Positions 25,201 through 33,710 of a stretch of 64,000 bases of DNA are shown here, one piece after another. The stretch lies in NCBI RefSeq assembly GCF_003236295.1, contig NZ_POTW01000026.1:1-64000 (forward strand). The letters run 5' to 3'. The notes beneath the pieces were generated by a model, which saw only the letters and a list, made by a program, of their open reading frames with translations, did not search any database and had not been told where the DNA came from. The translations under genes were made by a program, and so were the position numbers. The stretch is from Jiangella anatolica. Lineage in GTDB: Bacteria > Actinomycetota > Actinomycetes > Jiangellales > Jiangellaceae. Every line of letters starts with the position of its first letter. The first letter of the stretch is position 1.

Positions 25201-27790
25201 AGCGCTGCAGGATCGCCGTGGCGATCTCCACGTCGGTGTCGGTGTGCTGCTGGGCCAGGAAGACGCGGAACAGCGCCTCCTCCAGCTCCGGCGTCCGGTC
25301 CAGGGATGTGACGCCGTAGTGCCGCAGCACCCGCAGCAGCCGCTCGCGGAACTGCTCCGGCAGCCCGCCGCGCTCGGGGTCCAGCGACTGGAGGAACGTG
25401 TGGAAGTGCTCGCGGGTGCTGTGCACGCGCAGCTCGGTGTGGCCCTCGTCGTGGGCCGGCCGGTTGCGGCTCAGCTCGGCGAGGTCCGTGAACAGCCAGA
25501 GCAGCCGCATCTCGGCTCGCAGCACGCCGGGCCGGTCGTCGGCGAGGTGGTCGCGCAGCCGCAGGTGGTCGGCGATGGCCGCGCGCCGGTCGTCGGGGTC
25601 GACGTCGTAGCCCATCAGCAGGCCGCGCAGCCGCTCCAGGGCCGCGTCCGCCTCCGCCCGCTCGGTGTGGGACGGCCGCAGCGCGGCCACCTCCGCGGCC
25701 GGGTCGTCGCCGTCACGGCTCACGACCGACGGCGCGTCGGCCGGGTCGCCGATCGGCTCCAGCCGGGCCAGCGGCGCGCCGGTCTCGACCTGGCTGCCGG
25801 CCCGGACCAGCAGCTCCTTGAGCCGGCCGGCGAACGGCGCCGGCAGCACCGTCTCCATCTTCATCGACTCCAGCACCAGCACCGGCGCCCCGGCCTCGAC
25901 CTCGTCGCCGACGGCGACCGGGGTGGCGACGACCAGCGCGGGCGCCGGTGCGCGCATCATGCCGCCCTCGGCCCGGCTGATCCGGTGCGTGACGCCGTCG
26001 ACCTCGACCAGGTGCACCGGGGGATGGGTGGCCGTGACGAGCCGGAACGTGTGCTCGCCCAGACGCAGCCGGCCGTGCACCGCGTCCAGCCGGTCCAGCC
26101 GAGCCTCCACCAACTGCTCGACGCCGGCCGCGTCGACGACGCCGACCTCGTAGGTGCCCGACGCGCTCTGCCGCACGGTCAGCGTCGTCGTGACGCCGCG
26201 CAGCTCCAGCTCGATCGTCTGACCGTGCTCGTGCTGAGTCTGCGGCCGGCCGCCGCGGGCGGTCTCCAGGAACCGGGTCACCTCGACGCGCTCGGCCTCT
26301 TCGTAGGCCTCGATCGCGGCCGCGACCAGGGCCACGCCGGCGTGCCGCCGCGACACCAGCCGGCCCTCGGCCCGGACCCGGTCGATCCAGCCGGTGTCGG
26401 CGCAGACGAGTCCGTCGTGGCCGACGACCCGGCCGTCGGCGTCGAACGGGCCGGCCACCTCGGGCTGGTCCAGCAGGTCCAGCGCGAAGCTCTTGTTGGT
26501 GGCGCCGCCGTCGATGACGACGGTCGTCTCGGTCAGCGCGCGGCGCAGCCGGGCCAGCGCCTCGGCGCGGTCCGTGCCGTAGGCGATGATCTTGGCGATC
26601 ATCGAGTCGAAGTCGGCCGGGATCGTGTCGCCCTCGGTCACGCCCGTGTCGACCCGGATGCCCGGCCCGGTCGGGAACTCCAGCCGGCTGATCCGGCCGG
26701 GAGCCGGCGCGAAGTCGCGGTCGGGGTCCTCGGCGTTCAGGCGCGCCTCGACGGCGTGCCCGCGCTCGGCCGGGCGCTCGCCCGTCAGCGGCCGGCCGGA
26801 CGCGACCTGCAGCTGCAGCCGGACCAGGTCCAGCCCCGTCACCGCCTCGGTGATCGGGTGCTCGACCTGCAACCGGGTGTTGACCTCCAGGAACGCGAAC
26901 GTCCGCTCGCCGGGGTGGTACAGGAACTCGACCGTGCCGGCGCCGGCGTAGCCGACGGCGATCGCCAGCCGCTCGGCCGCCGCCTTCACGTCGGCGACGG
27001 CCTCCGGCGGCAGCAGCGGCGACGCGGACTCCTCGATCACCTTCTGGTTGCGGCGCTGGATGGAGCAGTCCCGGACGCCGACCGCCCACGCCGTGCCCTG
27101 CCCGTCGGCAATGATCTGCACCTCGACGTGGCGGGCGCCGGTGACCAGCCGCTCCAGGAAGACGACGCCGCTGCCGAAGGCCCGCTCGGCCTCGTCGCGG
27201 GTGCGCTGGTAGGCCTCGCGCAGCTCGTCCGCGGACGTGATCCTGCGGATGCCGCGGCCACCGCCGCCAGCGCTGGCCTTGAGCATCAGCGGGTAGCCGA
27301 TCCGCTCGGCCGCGGCCAGCGCCTCGTCGAGGGTGCCGACGCCGCCGCGGCTCCACGGCGCGACCGGGACGCCGGCCTCCTCGGCGATCAGCTTCGCGCC
27401 GATCTTGTCGCCGAGCCGGCGCATGGCGTCCGCGCTCGGGCCGATGAAGGTGACGCCGAGCTTGTCGCACAGCTCGGCGAAGTTCGGGTCCTCGGCGACG
27501 AACCCCCAGCCGACCCAGACCGCGTCCGCGCCGGTCTCGGTCAGTGCCTGCTCCAGCTTCGCCAGGTCGAGGTAGGGCCGGCGCGCGGCCGGCCCGAGCA
27601 GGTACGCCTCGTCGGCCTCCCGCACGAACGCGGCCGCGGCGTCGACGTCGGTGTACAGCGCGATCGTCCGGACCGCTGCGGCCCCGTCCGCGGGCACGGA
27701 TCTGGCGTTCAGATCTCGTACGGCGTGGATGAGCCGCATCGCGGCCTCACCCCGGTTGACGATCGCGATACGGGAGATGTCCGGCACCAT
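22229..27790 (-). CDS. Giant fused biotin-dependent acyl-CoA carboxylase (BC, BCCP and carboxyltransferase in one chain)
   Basis: A 1853-residue single-chain carboxylase. Biotin carboxylase occupies roughly residues 1-450 ([27 protein letters not shown] in the ATP-grasp loop, [20 protein letters not shown]). The biotinyl domain follows with [11 protein letters not shown], Lys644 being the biotinylated residue. A long helical middle section (about 690-1300) precedes a C-terminal carboxyltransferase pair ([39 protein letters not shown]). This matches the actinobacterial proteins annotated as fused acetyl/propionyl-CoA carboxylase alpha with methylmalonyl-CoA decarboxylase alpha; the acyl-CoA substrate is not settled. 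The start at ATG 27790 has only a weak AAGG upstream. Hairpins flank both ends. Confidence 0.9.
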   Translation of the reverse strand: MVPDISRIAIVNRGEAAMRLIHAVRDLNARSVPADGAAAVRTIALYTDVDAAAAFVREADEAYLLGPAARRPYLDLAKLEQALTETGADAVWVGWGFVAEDPNFAELCDKLGVTFIGPSADAMRRLGDKIGAKLIAEEAGVPVAPWSRGGVGTLDEALAAAERIGYPLMLKASAGGGGRGIRRITSADELREAYQRTRDEAERAFGSGVVFLERLVTGARHVEVQIIADGQGTAWAVGVRDCSIQRRNQKVIEESASPLLPPEAVADVKAAAERLAIAVGYAGAGTVEFLYHPGERTFAFLEVNTRLQVEHPITEAVTGLDLVRLQLQVASGRPLTGERPAERGHAVEARLNAEDPDRDFAPAPGRISRLEFPTGPGIRVDTGVTEGDTIPADFDSMIAKIIAYGTDRAEALARLRRALTETTVVIDGGATNKSFALDLLDQPEVAGPFDADGRVVGHDGLVCADTGWIDRVRAEGRLVSRRHAGVALVAAAIEAYEEAERVEVTRFLETARGGRPQTQHEHGQTIELELRGVTTTLTVRQSASGTYEVGVVDAAGVEQLVEARLDRLDAVHGRLRLGEHTFRLVTATHPPVHLVEVDGVTHRISRAEGGMMRAPAPALVVATPVAVGDEVEAGAPVLVLESMKMETVLPAPFAGRLKELLVRAGSQVETGAPLARLEPIGDPADAPSVVSRDGDDPAAEVAALRPSHTERAEADAALERLRGLLMGYDVDPDDRRAAIADHLRLRDHLADDRPGVLRAEMRLLWLFTDLAELSRNRPAHDEGHTELRVHSTREHFHTFLQSLDPERGGLPEQFRERLLRVLRHYGVTSLDRTPELEEALFRVFLAQQHTDTDVEIATAILQRWLAEPRPATGLARAARTELERLVRATQLRFPVVGDLARSIRFRWFDQPLVDAERRQVLDGVAAEVAALTSADAPNRAARIEALAQIPEQLVGFLRDRLFERFPATEPLLEVLIRRHYHEYALHDLTVAEAAGRPVVSAEYQSDEHGSTRVISTIADIAELSDADGALAAAIGAELADDHENVIEIYLRWPGLPADPEETSARLEELVRALPFAARARRVCVATCPEPGRAVDYFTYRPTDAGLVEDDLVRGMHPMVGRRLNLWRLTEFDVTRLEAPGDVILYEAVAKSNPADRRLVACAQVRQLAVVRDEAGRVIGLPHAERAVENCLEAIRRVRTARGRAGARLDQNHVWVTVWPVVDADVDQLKALQAKITPLSEGAGLEEVLALGRVAGPDGAVHPIAIRFHAQPGAGTVADLVEPPTTPLAPLDDYAGKVLRARRRGLVYPYELESVLAGGGTLTELDLDENGALVEVDRPRGRNTAGVIVARVTTPTKLYPEGVTRIVLCGDPTMSLGALAEAECARVIAALDLAEELGVPLEWFALSAGARVAMDSGTENMDWVAAALRRIVEFTQRGGEINIVVAGINVGAQPYWNAEATMLMHTRGVLIMTPDSAMVLTGKQTLDFSGSVSAEDNFGIGGYDRVMGPNGQAQYWVPNLAEALGVLMAHYEQTYVLPGEAGPRVAVSSDPDDRDISSHPHGGEFATVGDVFSAAANPDRKKPFDIRAVLRAVADADAPLRERWAGMADAETAVVTDTRLGGHSVSLIGIESKPVPRHGFPPTDGPDTYTAGTLFPRSSKKIARAINAASGNRPVVVLANLSGFDGSPESMRNLQLEYGAEIGRAVVNFRGPIVFCVISRYHGGAFVVFSKRLNPGMTVLALEGSYASVLGGAPAAAVVFSAEVDKRAAADPAVGALERRIAAATNGERAPLLLELAELRAALRAEKISEVAAEFDRIHDIRRAVEVGSVDEVVTVAELRPKIIAAIRRYPSRR

Positions 27791-27853
27791 TCGACCTTGT
27801 CAGGCCAATGGCACCGAGGGCGTGGCGCATCGCGTACAAGGTCGCGGCCCATA

Positions 27854-27874
27854 GCTTGTGCGGTCCGCACAAGC
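27854..27874. terminator. Perfect 21-bp palindrome GCTTGTGCGG-T-CCGCACAAGC
   Basis: Ten-base perfect arms around a single base, 3 bases after the stop of the permease gene (27877) and 64 bases before the carboxylase start. As RNA it would form a 9-bp stem with a triloop, so a terminator for the sugar-transport operon is the simplest reading; a dimeric operator for the carboxylase gene is the alternative. Confidence 0.55.
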
Positions 27875-27876
27875 CG

Positions 27877-28713
27877 TCACCCCTTCAGCCCCGCGTGCGC
27901 GAGCCCTTCGACGAACTGCCGCTGCGCGATCACGAACACGATCAGCACCGGCACGACGGTCATCGTCGCCGCCGCGAGCTGGGTGTTCCACATCTCGCCG
28001 CCATAGGCGTCGGTGAAGCGGGTCAGCGCCTGCGGCAGCGTGAACAGCTCCGGCGAGGTCAGGTACACCGTCGGCTCGAGGTAGAGGTTCCACGACGCCA
28101 GGAACGTGAGGATCGTGACGGCGGACAGCGCGGGCTTGGCCAGCGGCAGCGCGATGCGGGCCCAGATCGCCGGCCGGCCGAGACCGTCGAGCCGGGCCGC
28201 CTCCTCCAGCTCGCCGGGGAGCGCGATGAAGAACTGCCGCATGATGAACGTCGCCAGCACGCACGGCGCCGCGAGCGCGGTCACCAGGATCAGCGGCCAG
28301 TGCGTGTTCACCATCCCGGCCTCGGTGAACATCTGGAACAGCGGCACGATCGTGACCTCGCTCGGCACCAGCAGCCCGACCAGCACGACGAGGAACAGCG
28401 CGTTGCTCCCGGGGAAGCGGATCCGGGCGAAGGCGTACCCCGCCATGCTCGACACCACCAGCGTGATGACGGTGACCACAACGGCGATGTAGACGCTGTT
28501 GACGTACTGCCGGGCGAACGGCTGGAACCGGAACGCCTCGGCGTAGGCCTCGAACGTCGGCGACGACGTGAACAGCGTCGGCGGCGACTGGAAGATCTCC
28601 GCGAGCGGCTTGACCGACGACGCGATCATCCAGACCGTCGGGATCACGAACGGGATGGCGAGCACCGTGAGCGCGACGACGAGCACGATGCGGCGCGCGA
28701 GGTCAGTTCTCAT
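27877..28713 (-). CDS. Carbohydrate ABC transporter permease (MalG type), LacI-controlled operon
   Basis: A 278-residue CUT1 permease with about six membrane segments and the EAA loop LEEAARLDGLGRPAIWARIALPLAK. It is the last gene of the operon LacI, FAD oxidoreductase, binding protein, permease, permease. Its ATG at 28713 lies 11 bases inside the end of the previous permease gene. No ATPase is encoded nearby. Confidence 0.92.
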   Translation of the reverse strand: MRTDLARRIVLVVALTVLAIPFVIPTVWMIASSVKPLAEIFQSPPTLFTSSPTFEAYAEAFRFQPFARQYVNSVYIAVVVTVITLVVSSMAGYAFARIRFPGSNALFLVVLVGLLVPSEVTIVPLFQMFTEAGMVNTHWPLILVTALAAPCVLATFIMRQFFIALPGELEEAARLDGLGRPAIWARIALPLAKPALSAVTILTFLASWNLYLEPTVYLTSPELFTLPQALTRFTDAYGGEMWNTQLAAATMTVVPVLIVFVIAQRQFVEGLAHAGLKG

Positions 28714-29596
28714 GGAACACCCATTTCCGGCGCAGCTGCCACTGCAGCAGCGTGAGCAGCATGACGAACGTCAGCAGCATGAGCGCGAGCGTGGATCCGT
28801 AGCCGATGTCGTTGAACTCGAACGCCTGCTGGAACACGTAGTAGACGAGCACCGTCGTCGACAGTCCCGGCCCGCCCTGGGTCAGCACCGCGATCTGCGC
28901 GAACGCCTGCAGCGCACCCACGATCGTGATGATGGCCGTGAGCAGCAGCGTCGGCGAGATCAGCGGAAGCGTGATGCGGCGGAAGATGGCCGCGTCGCCG
29001 GCGCCGTCGATCCGCGCCGCCTCGTAGAGCTCACCGGGCACGCCCTGCAGGGCGGCCAGGAACAGCACCATGTTGACGCCGACGGAGCGGATCACCTGGG
29101 TGACGATGACCGCGACCATCGCGGTGTTCCCGTTCTGCAACCAATTCGTGCCGTCGATGCCGACGACGCTCAGCGCCGCGTTGATCCCGCCGTTGTCCTG
29201 CAGCAGGAACCCCCAGACCAGCGTCCAGGCGACCACCGACACGACGACCGGGGAGAAGAACATCGTCCGGAACACCGTCACGCCGCGGAACCGCCGGTTC
29301 AGCATGACGGCGAGCGCGAGGCCGAGCGAGATGTTCAGGACGACGACGCCGCCGGAGAACACCGCGGTGGCGCCGAGGACGGACGGCAGCTGCGGGTCGT
29401 CCAGCAGCGCCGCCCAGTTCTCGCCGCCGACGAACGTGAGCTCGCCGCGGAAGATGTTCCAGTCGTTGAGGCTGTACCAGACGGCGAGGCCCACCGGCAC
29501 CAGCACGAACACCACGACGCCGATGAGCTGCGGCGTGATGAACAGGTAGCCGGTGAGCGCGTCTCGCCGCCTCGTCGTCCAGAACGGTGCCTTCAT
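28703..29596 (-). CDS. Carbohydrate ABC transporter permease (MalF type), LacI-controlled operon
   Basis: A 297-residue CUT1 permease with the EAA loop YEAARIDGAGDAAIFRRITLPLI and about six membrane helices. The ATG at 29596 overlaps the TGA of the binding-protein gene by one base (a GTG one codon earlier is possible). It partners the permease at 27877-28713. Confidence 0.92.
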   Translation of the reverse strand: MKAPFWTTRRRDALTGYLFITPQLIGVVVFVLVPVGLAVWYSLNDWNIFRGELTFVGGENWAALLDDPQLPSVLGATAVFSGGVVVLNISLGLALAVMLNRRFRGVTVFRTMFFSPVVVSVVAWTLVWGFLLQDNGGINAALSVVGIDGTNWLQNGNTAMVAVIVTQVIRSVGVNMVLFLAALQGVPGELYEAARIDGAGDAAIFRRITLPLISPTLLLTAIITIVGALQAFAQIAVLTQGGPGLSTTVLVYYVFQQAFEFNDIGYGSTLALMLLTFVMLLTLLQWQLRRKWVFHEN

Positions 29597-30882
29597 CACC
29601 GCGACAGCAGCGGCTGGATCGCGTCGCAGACCGAGCCGAGCACTGCCTCGACGTCGGCGTCGGCCGTCCACATCGCGTCCAGCGCCGTCTTGCCCTTCTG
29701 CGCGATCTCCGCCGGGTTGGCGTGGTTGGGCAGCGTGACGGCGTCGGGGATGCGGTCGACGACGACGGTCTGGAGCTGCTCGGCGGTCAGCTTCGGGTTG
29801 TTCGCCGCCAGCGCCTCACCGGTCAGCAGCGACTCGCGCGGCGGCGGGAAGTACTGCGCCAGCAGCGCGGCGTTCTCCGGGTTCGTGAGGTAGGCGAGGA
29901 AGTCGGTCGCCTCCTCGACGTGGTCGCTGGAGGACAGCACACCGACACCGGCCTGGCCGATGACGGAGTACTCGCCGGCCGGGCCCTCGGGCAGCGGGAC
30001 GACGTCGTAGGCGAACGAGCCGTCCAGCAGCGACGCGCGGGAGACCTGGGCGACGGTGAAGGCGGAGTCGCCGGCGAAGAAGTCCGCCGTCGTGCCCGGG
30101 CCCGGCATCGAGCCGTCGACGAAGGCCGCGTCGTGCAGGAACCGGAACGCCTCGGTCATCTCCGGGCTGTCGAAGGTGCACTCGGTGCCGTCCTCGGACC
30201 AGGCGGCGGCGCCCCAGCCCGGCCACACCGTGCCGAGCACGTTCCAGGAGGCGTAGTCGAAGTCGCGGAGGACGAAGCCGCCCTTGCCGGTGGCCGCGTT
30301 CACCGCGGCGCCGATCGTCGACACGTCCTCCCAGGTCAGACCGTCGGCGGGCAGGGTCTGCCCGGCCTGCGCGAGCAGGTCGGTGTTCACGTACAGCGCG
30401 AACGGCGAGTTGGAGAACGGGTAGGCGTAGAGCTCGTCGCCGTCGGAAAACTCCGCGGTCACGCTGTCCAGCAGGTCGTCGTAGTTCCAGCCCTCGGTGT
30501 CCTGGAGCTTCTCGGTGAGCGGCACCAGCGCGTCGGAGCTGATCAGGTCCTCGGACAGGTCGCCCATCCAAGCGAGGTCGGGCGCGTTGCCGCCGGCGAT
30601 CTGCGTGGTGAGCGTCGTGTTGTAGTCCGCGAACGGCAGGCTCTCGAACGTGATCGAGCCGATCTCCGGGTGCTCGGCGCGGTAGGACTCGGCGATCGAG
30701 TCGAACAGCGCGAGCTGGTCCTCGTTCGACGTCCACACCGTCATGCGCAGGTCGACGCTGCCGGCCGCGGCCGGGGTGGACGACGTGTCGTCGGAGCCGG
30801 TGGAGTCGGCGGAGCAGCCGGCGGCGGTGAGCCCGATGGCGGCCGCCAGCATGGCGGCGCCCAGCCTCGTTGCTGTGGTCAT
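29596..30882 (-). CDS. Sugar-binding lipoprotein of an ABC importer (CUT1)
   Basis: A 428-residue solute-binding protein with a Sec-type lipoprotein signal (lipobox TAAGC, Cys23) and a low-complexity Ser/Thr/Asp linker before the mature fold (LRMTVWTSNEDQLALFDSIAESYRAEHPE). GGGAAGAG precedes ATG 30882, 14 bases after the stop of the FAD oxidoreductase gene. Ligand unknown; the partner glycosidase suggests a product of polysaccharide breakdown. Confidence 0.92.
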   Translation of the reverse strand: MTTATRLGAAMLAAAIGLTAAGCSADSTGSDDTSSTPAAAGSVDLRMTVWTSNEDQLALFDSIAESYRAEHPEIGSITFESLPFADYNTTLTTQIAGGNAPDLAWMGDLSEDLISSDALVPLTEKLQDTEGWNYDDLLDSVTAEFSDGDELYAYPFSNSPFALYVNTDLLAQAGQTLPADGLTWEDVSTIGAAVNAATGKGGFVLRDFDYASWNVLGTVWPGWGAAAWSEDGTECTFDSPEMTEAFRFLHDAAFVDGSMPGPGTTADFFAGDSAFTVAQVSRASLLDGSFAYDVVPLPEGPAGEYSVIGQAGVGVLSSSDHVEEATDFLAYLTNPENAALLAQYFPPPRESLLTGEALAANNPKLTAEQLQTVVVDRIPDAVTLPNHANPAEIAQKGKTALDAMWTADADVEAVLGSVCDAIQPLLSR

Positions 30883-30896
30883 GTGTGTGCTCTTCC

Positions 30897-32492
30897 CTAG
30901 TAGCCGATGATCTCGGGCCAGTGGATTTCGACGCCCGCCTCGACGAGGCGGGCCTGGAACCGCTCGGTCAGCCGCGGATCGGCGACGACGTCGCCCGGGC
31001 GGATGGAGCGTTCGATGCAGTACGCCGCGAGCTCGCCCGCGGACTCGCCCACGTTCCACTCCACGGGGTGCAGCCGGTAGGCGCCGTTGGTGATGTGGGT
31101 GGTGCCGATGTTCTTCGCCGCCGGCAGCAGGTTGACGGTGCGCAGCGGGACCAGCGCGCCGAGCGGGATCTCGAACGGCGCGCACTCGACGTCGATGTAG
31201 TTGTCGCCGCCGGTGGACGGGTGCAGGTCGATGCGGTACATGCCGACGCCGACGGAGTCCGCGAACCGTGCCGGTCCGGCGTGGCCGCGGACGGAGACGG
31301 ACACGTCCTGCTCGACGACGGTGCGGTGGGCCCGGATCCGGCGCGACTCCCGGATGTACGGAGCCTGCGCGAAGCCGTCGCCGGTGCCGAGCACGTCGCC
31401 GCGCAGCCGCAGGCCGGGCCAGCCGGCGCCGCCGTCGGGCCGCGGCGCCTCGGTCTGGAGCCAGTAGAAGTACGCCCGCGACTGGGCCTTCGCGGCGGCC
31501 AGGTGCTCCTTGCGGTCGGCGGTGTCGATGATCGAACCGCCGACGTAGTCCAGCTGCGGCCAGTTCGCCAGCACGATGTCGCTGTCGTAGAACCCCTCGC
31601 GGAACGTCTGCCGGGCCGCGATCCGGCGGAACGTCCAGAGGTCCTGGTCGCCGGAGTCGAAACGGGGGTCGCCGGTGCGCTCGGCCGCCGGGTTGACGTC
31701 GAACGTGCGAGCCTCCGGCGCCAGCGTGCGCGGGTTCGGCGCGACGAACGACAGCATCGGGGCGCCCCAGAACGGCAGCTCCAGCGCGCGCCACTCCTCA
31801 TAATCGGCCGGCCGCTCGATCGTGTGGTCGCCGTCGACGTGGTCGAACGCGAAGCACCAGGCGATCGACTGGACGTTCGCGGCGTCGCCGACGACGGGCG
31901 CGCTCGGCTCGCCGGTCTCGTCCCGCGACTCGGCCCCGACGACGTAGTCGGTGCCGGTGAGCGGCAGCAGGTCGCCGGTCTCGGTGGCGTCCAGCACGAA
32001 CGACGCGTGGATCGTCGTGCGAACTCCGTCGGCCGGTCGCTCGACGGTGACCGAGCGGACCCGGTCGCCGTCGACGTCGGCGCCCACCGGGACGGTCCGG
32101 CGCAGGACGACCAGGCGGCCGCTGGCCTCGTACGGGCCGAGGCGCTCGCCGATGACGGCGGCGGCGACCCGCGGCTCGTGGCACAGCCGGCTGACCCGGC
32201 CGCGGCCCGGGTTGAGCTCCCGGTCCGCCCGGGCCGCCTCGGACAGCGGGTAGTTGCGCCGGTAGTGGTCGCGGATGCCGTCGCGCAGGCCCCGGTAGCG
32301 CGCCGTGACGCCGAACCGCTCCACCCAGATGTGCTCGTCGGGAGGCACGCCCTGCGACGTGAGCTGGCCGCCCAGCCACGGGTGCTCCTCCGTCAGCACG
32401 ACCCGCAGGCCCCGGTCGAGCACGGCCAGCGCGGCGGCGACGCCGCCGAGCCCGCCGCCGACGATCGCGACGTCGGTGTGGATCGTCGTCAT
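30897..32492 (-). CDS. FAD-dependent oxidoreductase (PF12831 type) in a sugar-uptake operon
   Basis: A 531-residue flavoprotein: Rossmann FAD motif VAIVGGGLGGVAAALAVLDRG, GGQLTSQGVPPDEH, LDATETGDLLPLTG, and the C-terminal PAAKNIGTTHITNGAYRLHP that closes the FAD site. Proteins of this type are frequent in bacterial polysaccharide-use loci, but their reactions are mostly unassigned; sugar oxidation is a guess. ATG 32492 overlaps the stop of the LacI gene. Confidence 0.85.
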   Translation of the reverse strand: MTTIHTDVAIVGGGLGGVAAALAVLDRGLRVVLTEEHPWLGGQLTSQGVPPDEHIWVERFGVTARYRGLRDGIRDHYRRNYPLSEAARADRELNPGRGRVSRLCHEPRVAAAVIGERLGPYEASGRLVVLRRTVPVGADVDGDRVRSVTVERPADGVRTTIHASFVLDATETGDLLPLTGTDYVVGAESRDETGEPSAPVVGDAANVQSIAWCFAFDHVDGDHTIERPADYEEWRALELPFWGAPMLSFVAPNPRTLAPEARTFDVNPAAERTGDPRFDSGDQDLWTFRRIAARQTFREGFYDSDIVLANWPQLDYVGGSIIDTADRKEHLAAAKAQSRAYFYWLQTEAPRPDGGAGWPGLRLRGDVLGTGDGFAQAPYIRESRRIRAHRTVVEQDVSVSVRGHAGPARFADSVGVGMYRIDLHPSTGGDNYIDVECAPFEIPLGALVPLRTVNLLPAAKNIGTTHITNGAYRLHPVEWNVGESAGELAAYCIERSIRPGDVVADPRLTERFQARLVEAGVEIHWPEIIGY

Positions 32493-33535
32493 CGGGCCGT
32501 CCGCTCGACGATCGTCTCGCCCGGCTCGACCTCGGCGCCGAGCAGGCGCTGGGTGTCCAGCGTGTCCCAGTCCTCGACCGGGGACGCGATGAGCTCGTGC
32601 AGCACGTCCAGCGCCACCGCGGCGACCCGCTCGCGCGGCACGTGGAAGCCGCTGAGCACCCGGCCGTCGCTGCGGTGCCCGCGCACCTCACCGAGCGCGG
32701 CGACGGAGACGTCGGCCGGAACCGTCAGGCCCGCGCTGGTCAGCGCGTGTACGGCGTCCTCGGCCACGAACGCGTCCTCGGCGAACACCACCGTCGCGCC
32801 GTGCTCGCGCACCAGCGCGGCCAGGCCGCCGAGGTCGTCCGAGCCGCCCAGGGCGAACGCGAGCCGGCCCTCGGCGCCGGCGGTCTCGATCGCGGCGAGC
32901 CGGTCCCGGGCGCTCGGGACCGGCCGGCCGCCGTGCAGGTAGACGGCGCGCTCATGGCCGAGGGCGACGGCGCGGTCGATGAGCGCCAGCGTCGGAGTGA
33001 CGTAGTCCAGCCCCACGTAGGGGACCTTGGCGTCGGTCTCGTCCCGGCGGCCGACCGCGACGAACGGGAACCGCTCGTCGACGAGGCGCTCCAACTCGGC
33101 GCCGTCCATCTGCTGGCCGAGCAGGATGCAGCCGTCGGCCAGCCGCAGCCGCGTCTTGCGGTGGAACAGCCGCCGGGTGCCGTCCTCGGCGACCGGCGAG
33201 CTGGTGAAGAACAGCAGGTCGCAGCCGACCTGCTCGGCCGCGCGCTCGATGCCGTTGAGCAGCGGGCCGTAGAAGTCCATGCTCTCGGGCGAGAGCGCCG
33301 GCTCGTAGGTGAAGACGCCGACGATCTGGTTGTCCAGGCCCGCGAGCCGGCGGGCCGCCGGGTCGGCGACGTAGGTCGCCGCCTCGATCGCCTCACGGAC
33401 CCGCTCACGGGTCTCCTCGGGGATGCGGACGTTCGAGCCGTCGCGGTCGTTGAGGACCAGCGAGACCGTCGTCTGGCTCACGCCGGCGATCCTGGCGATC
33501 TCCCGCTGGGTGACCCGGCGAGGCTTCGGTGGCAT
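32489..33535 (-). CDS. LacI-family transcriptional regulator
   Basis: A 348-residue repressor: N-terminal HTH (VTQREIARIAGVSQTTVSLVLND) with hinge ADPAARRLAG, then a periplasmic-binding-protein-like sensor domain (VGVFTYEPALS onward). It heads its own operon and is divergent from the Tat-exported glycosidase. Three operator-like sites (consensus GATAAT-N4-ATTATC) lie in the shared promoter region, so it likely represses both directions. AGGAG precedes ATG 33535 at 5-6 bases. Confidence 0.93.
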   Translation of the reverse strand: MPPKPRRVTQREIARIAGVSQTTVSLVLNDRDGSNVRIPEETRERVREAIEAATYVADPAARRLAGLDNQIVGVFTYEPALSPESMDFYGPLLNGIERAAEQVGCDLLFFTSSPVAEDGTRRLFHRKTRLRLADGCILLGQQMDGAELERLVDERFPFVAVGRRDETDAKVPYVGLDYVTPTLALIDRAVALGHERAVYLHGGRPVPSARDRLAAIETAGAEGRLAFALGGSDDLGGLAALVREHGATVVFAEDAFVAEDAVHALTSAGLTVPADVSVAALGEVRGHRSDGRVLSGFHVPRERVAAVALDVLHELIASPVEDWDTLDTQRLLGAEVEPGETIVERTAR

Positions 33536-33551
33536 CTGAGCTCCTGAACTT

Positions 33552-33567
33552 GATAATGCCTATTTTC
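33552..33567. promoter_or_regulatory. LacI-type operator O1 (GATAATGCCTATTTTC)
   Basis: A 16-bp imperfect palindrome matching GATAAT-N4-ATTATC at 11 of 12 arm positions. It begins 17 bases before the LacI ATG, so it could block initiation of the minus-strand operon. Its first 13 bases are the exact reverse complement of 33665-33677. Confidence 0.65.
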
Positions 33568-33583
33568 ACGCGGTGGCGGCGAC

Positions 33584-33599
33584 GATAATACGCATCATC
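33584..33599. promoter_or_regulatory. LacI-type operator O2 (GATAATACGCATCATC)
   Basis: A second 16-bp site with 11 of 12 arm matches to GATAAT-N4-ATTATC. Its centre is 32 bases from that of O1, about three helical turns, so proteins bound at the two sites would face the same side. Confidence 0.6.
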
Positions 33600-33616
33600 A
33601 AATCGCGCAACCCTTC

Positions 33617-33646
33617 TTGACACCGCTTCGGCGGACCGCCCAGGAT
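33617..33646 (+). promoter_or_regulatory. Candidate promoter of the glycosidase gene
   Basis: A perfect -35 hexamer TTGACA (33617-33622), an 18-base spacer and a poor -10 CAGGAT (33641-33646). Transcription would start near 33653, placing operator O3 about 9 bases downstream in a blocking position. Confidence 0.5.
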
Positions 33647-33661
33647 GAGGTCGCCCAAGAT

Positions 33662-33677
33662 GCTAATAGGCATTATC
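33662..33677. promoter_or_regulatory. LacI-type operator O3 (GCTAATAGGCATTATC)
   Basis: A 16-bp site with 11 of 12 arm matches to GATAAT-N4-ATTATC, between the TTGACA promoter and the glycosidase ATG (33711). With O1 it forms a 13-bp exact inverted repeat across the intergenic region. Confidence 0.65.
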
Positions 33678-33710
33678 GGCTCGCGTCGAAGCGAGCAGAA
33701 CGGAGCGACG

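Noticed and set aside
22337-28006. A 1889-codon open frame on the plus strand opposite the carboxylase gene
   Set aside because: It is antisense to a clearly conserved carboxylase; long open antisense frames are expected in GC-rich DNA. Its composition is Arg/Gly/Val/Gln-rich without domains.
33645-33710. N-terminal extension of the glycosidase to 33645
   Set aside because: It would cover operator O3 and push the twin-arginine motif away from the N-terminus. ATG 33711 has a ribosome site and gives a normal Tat signal.
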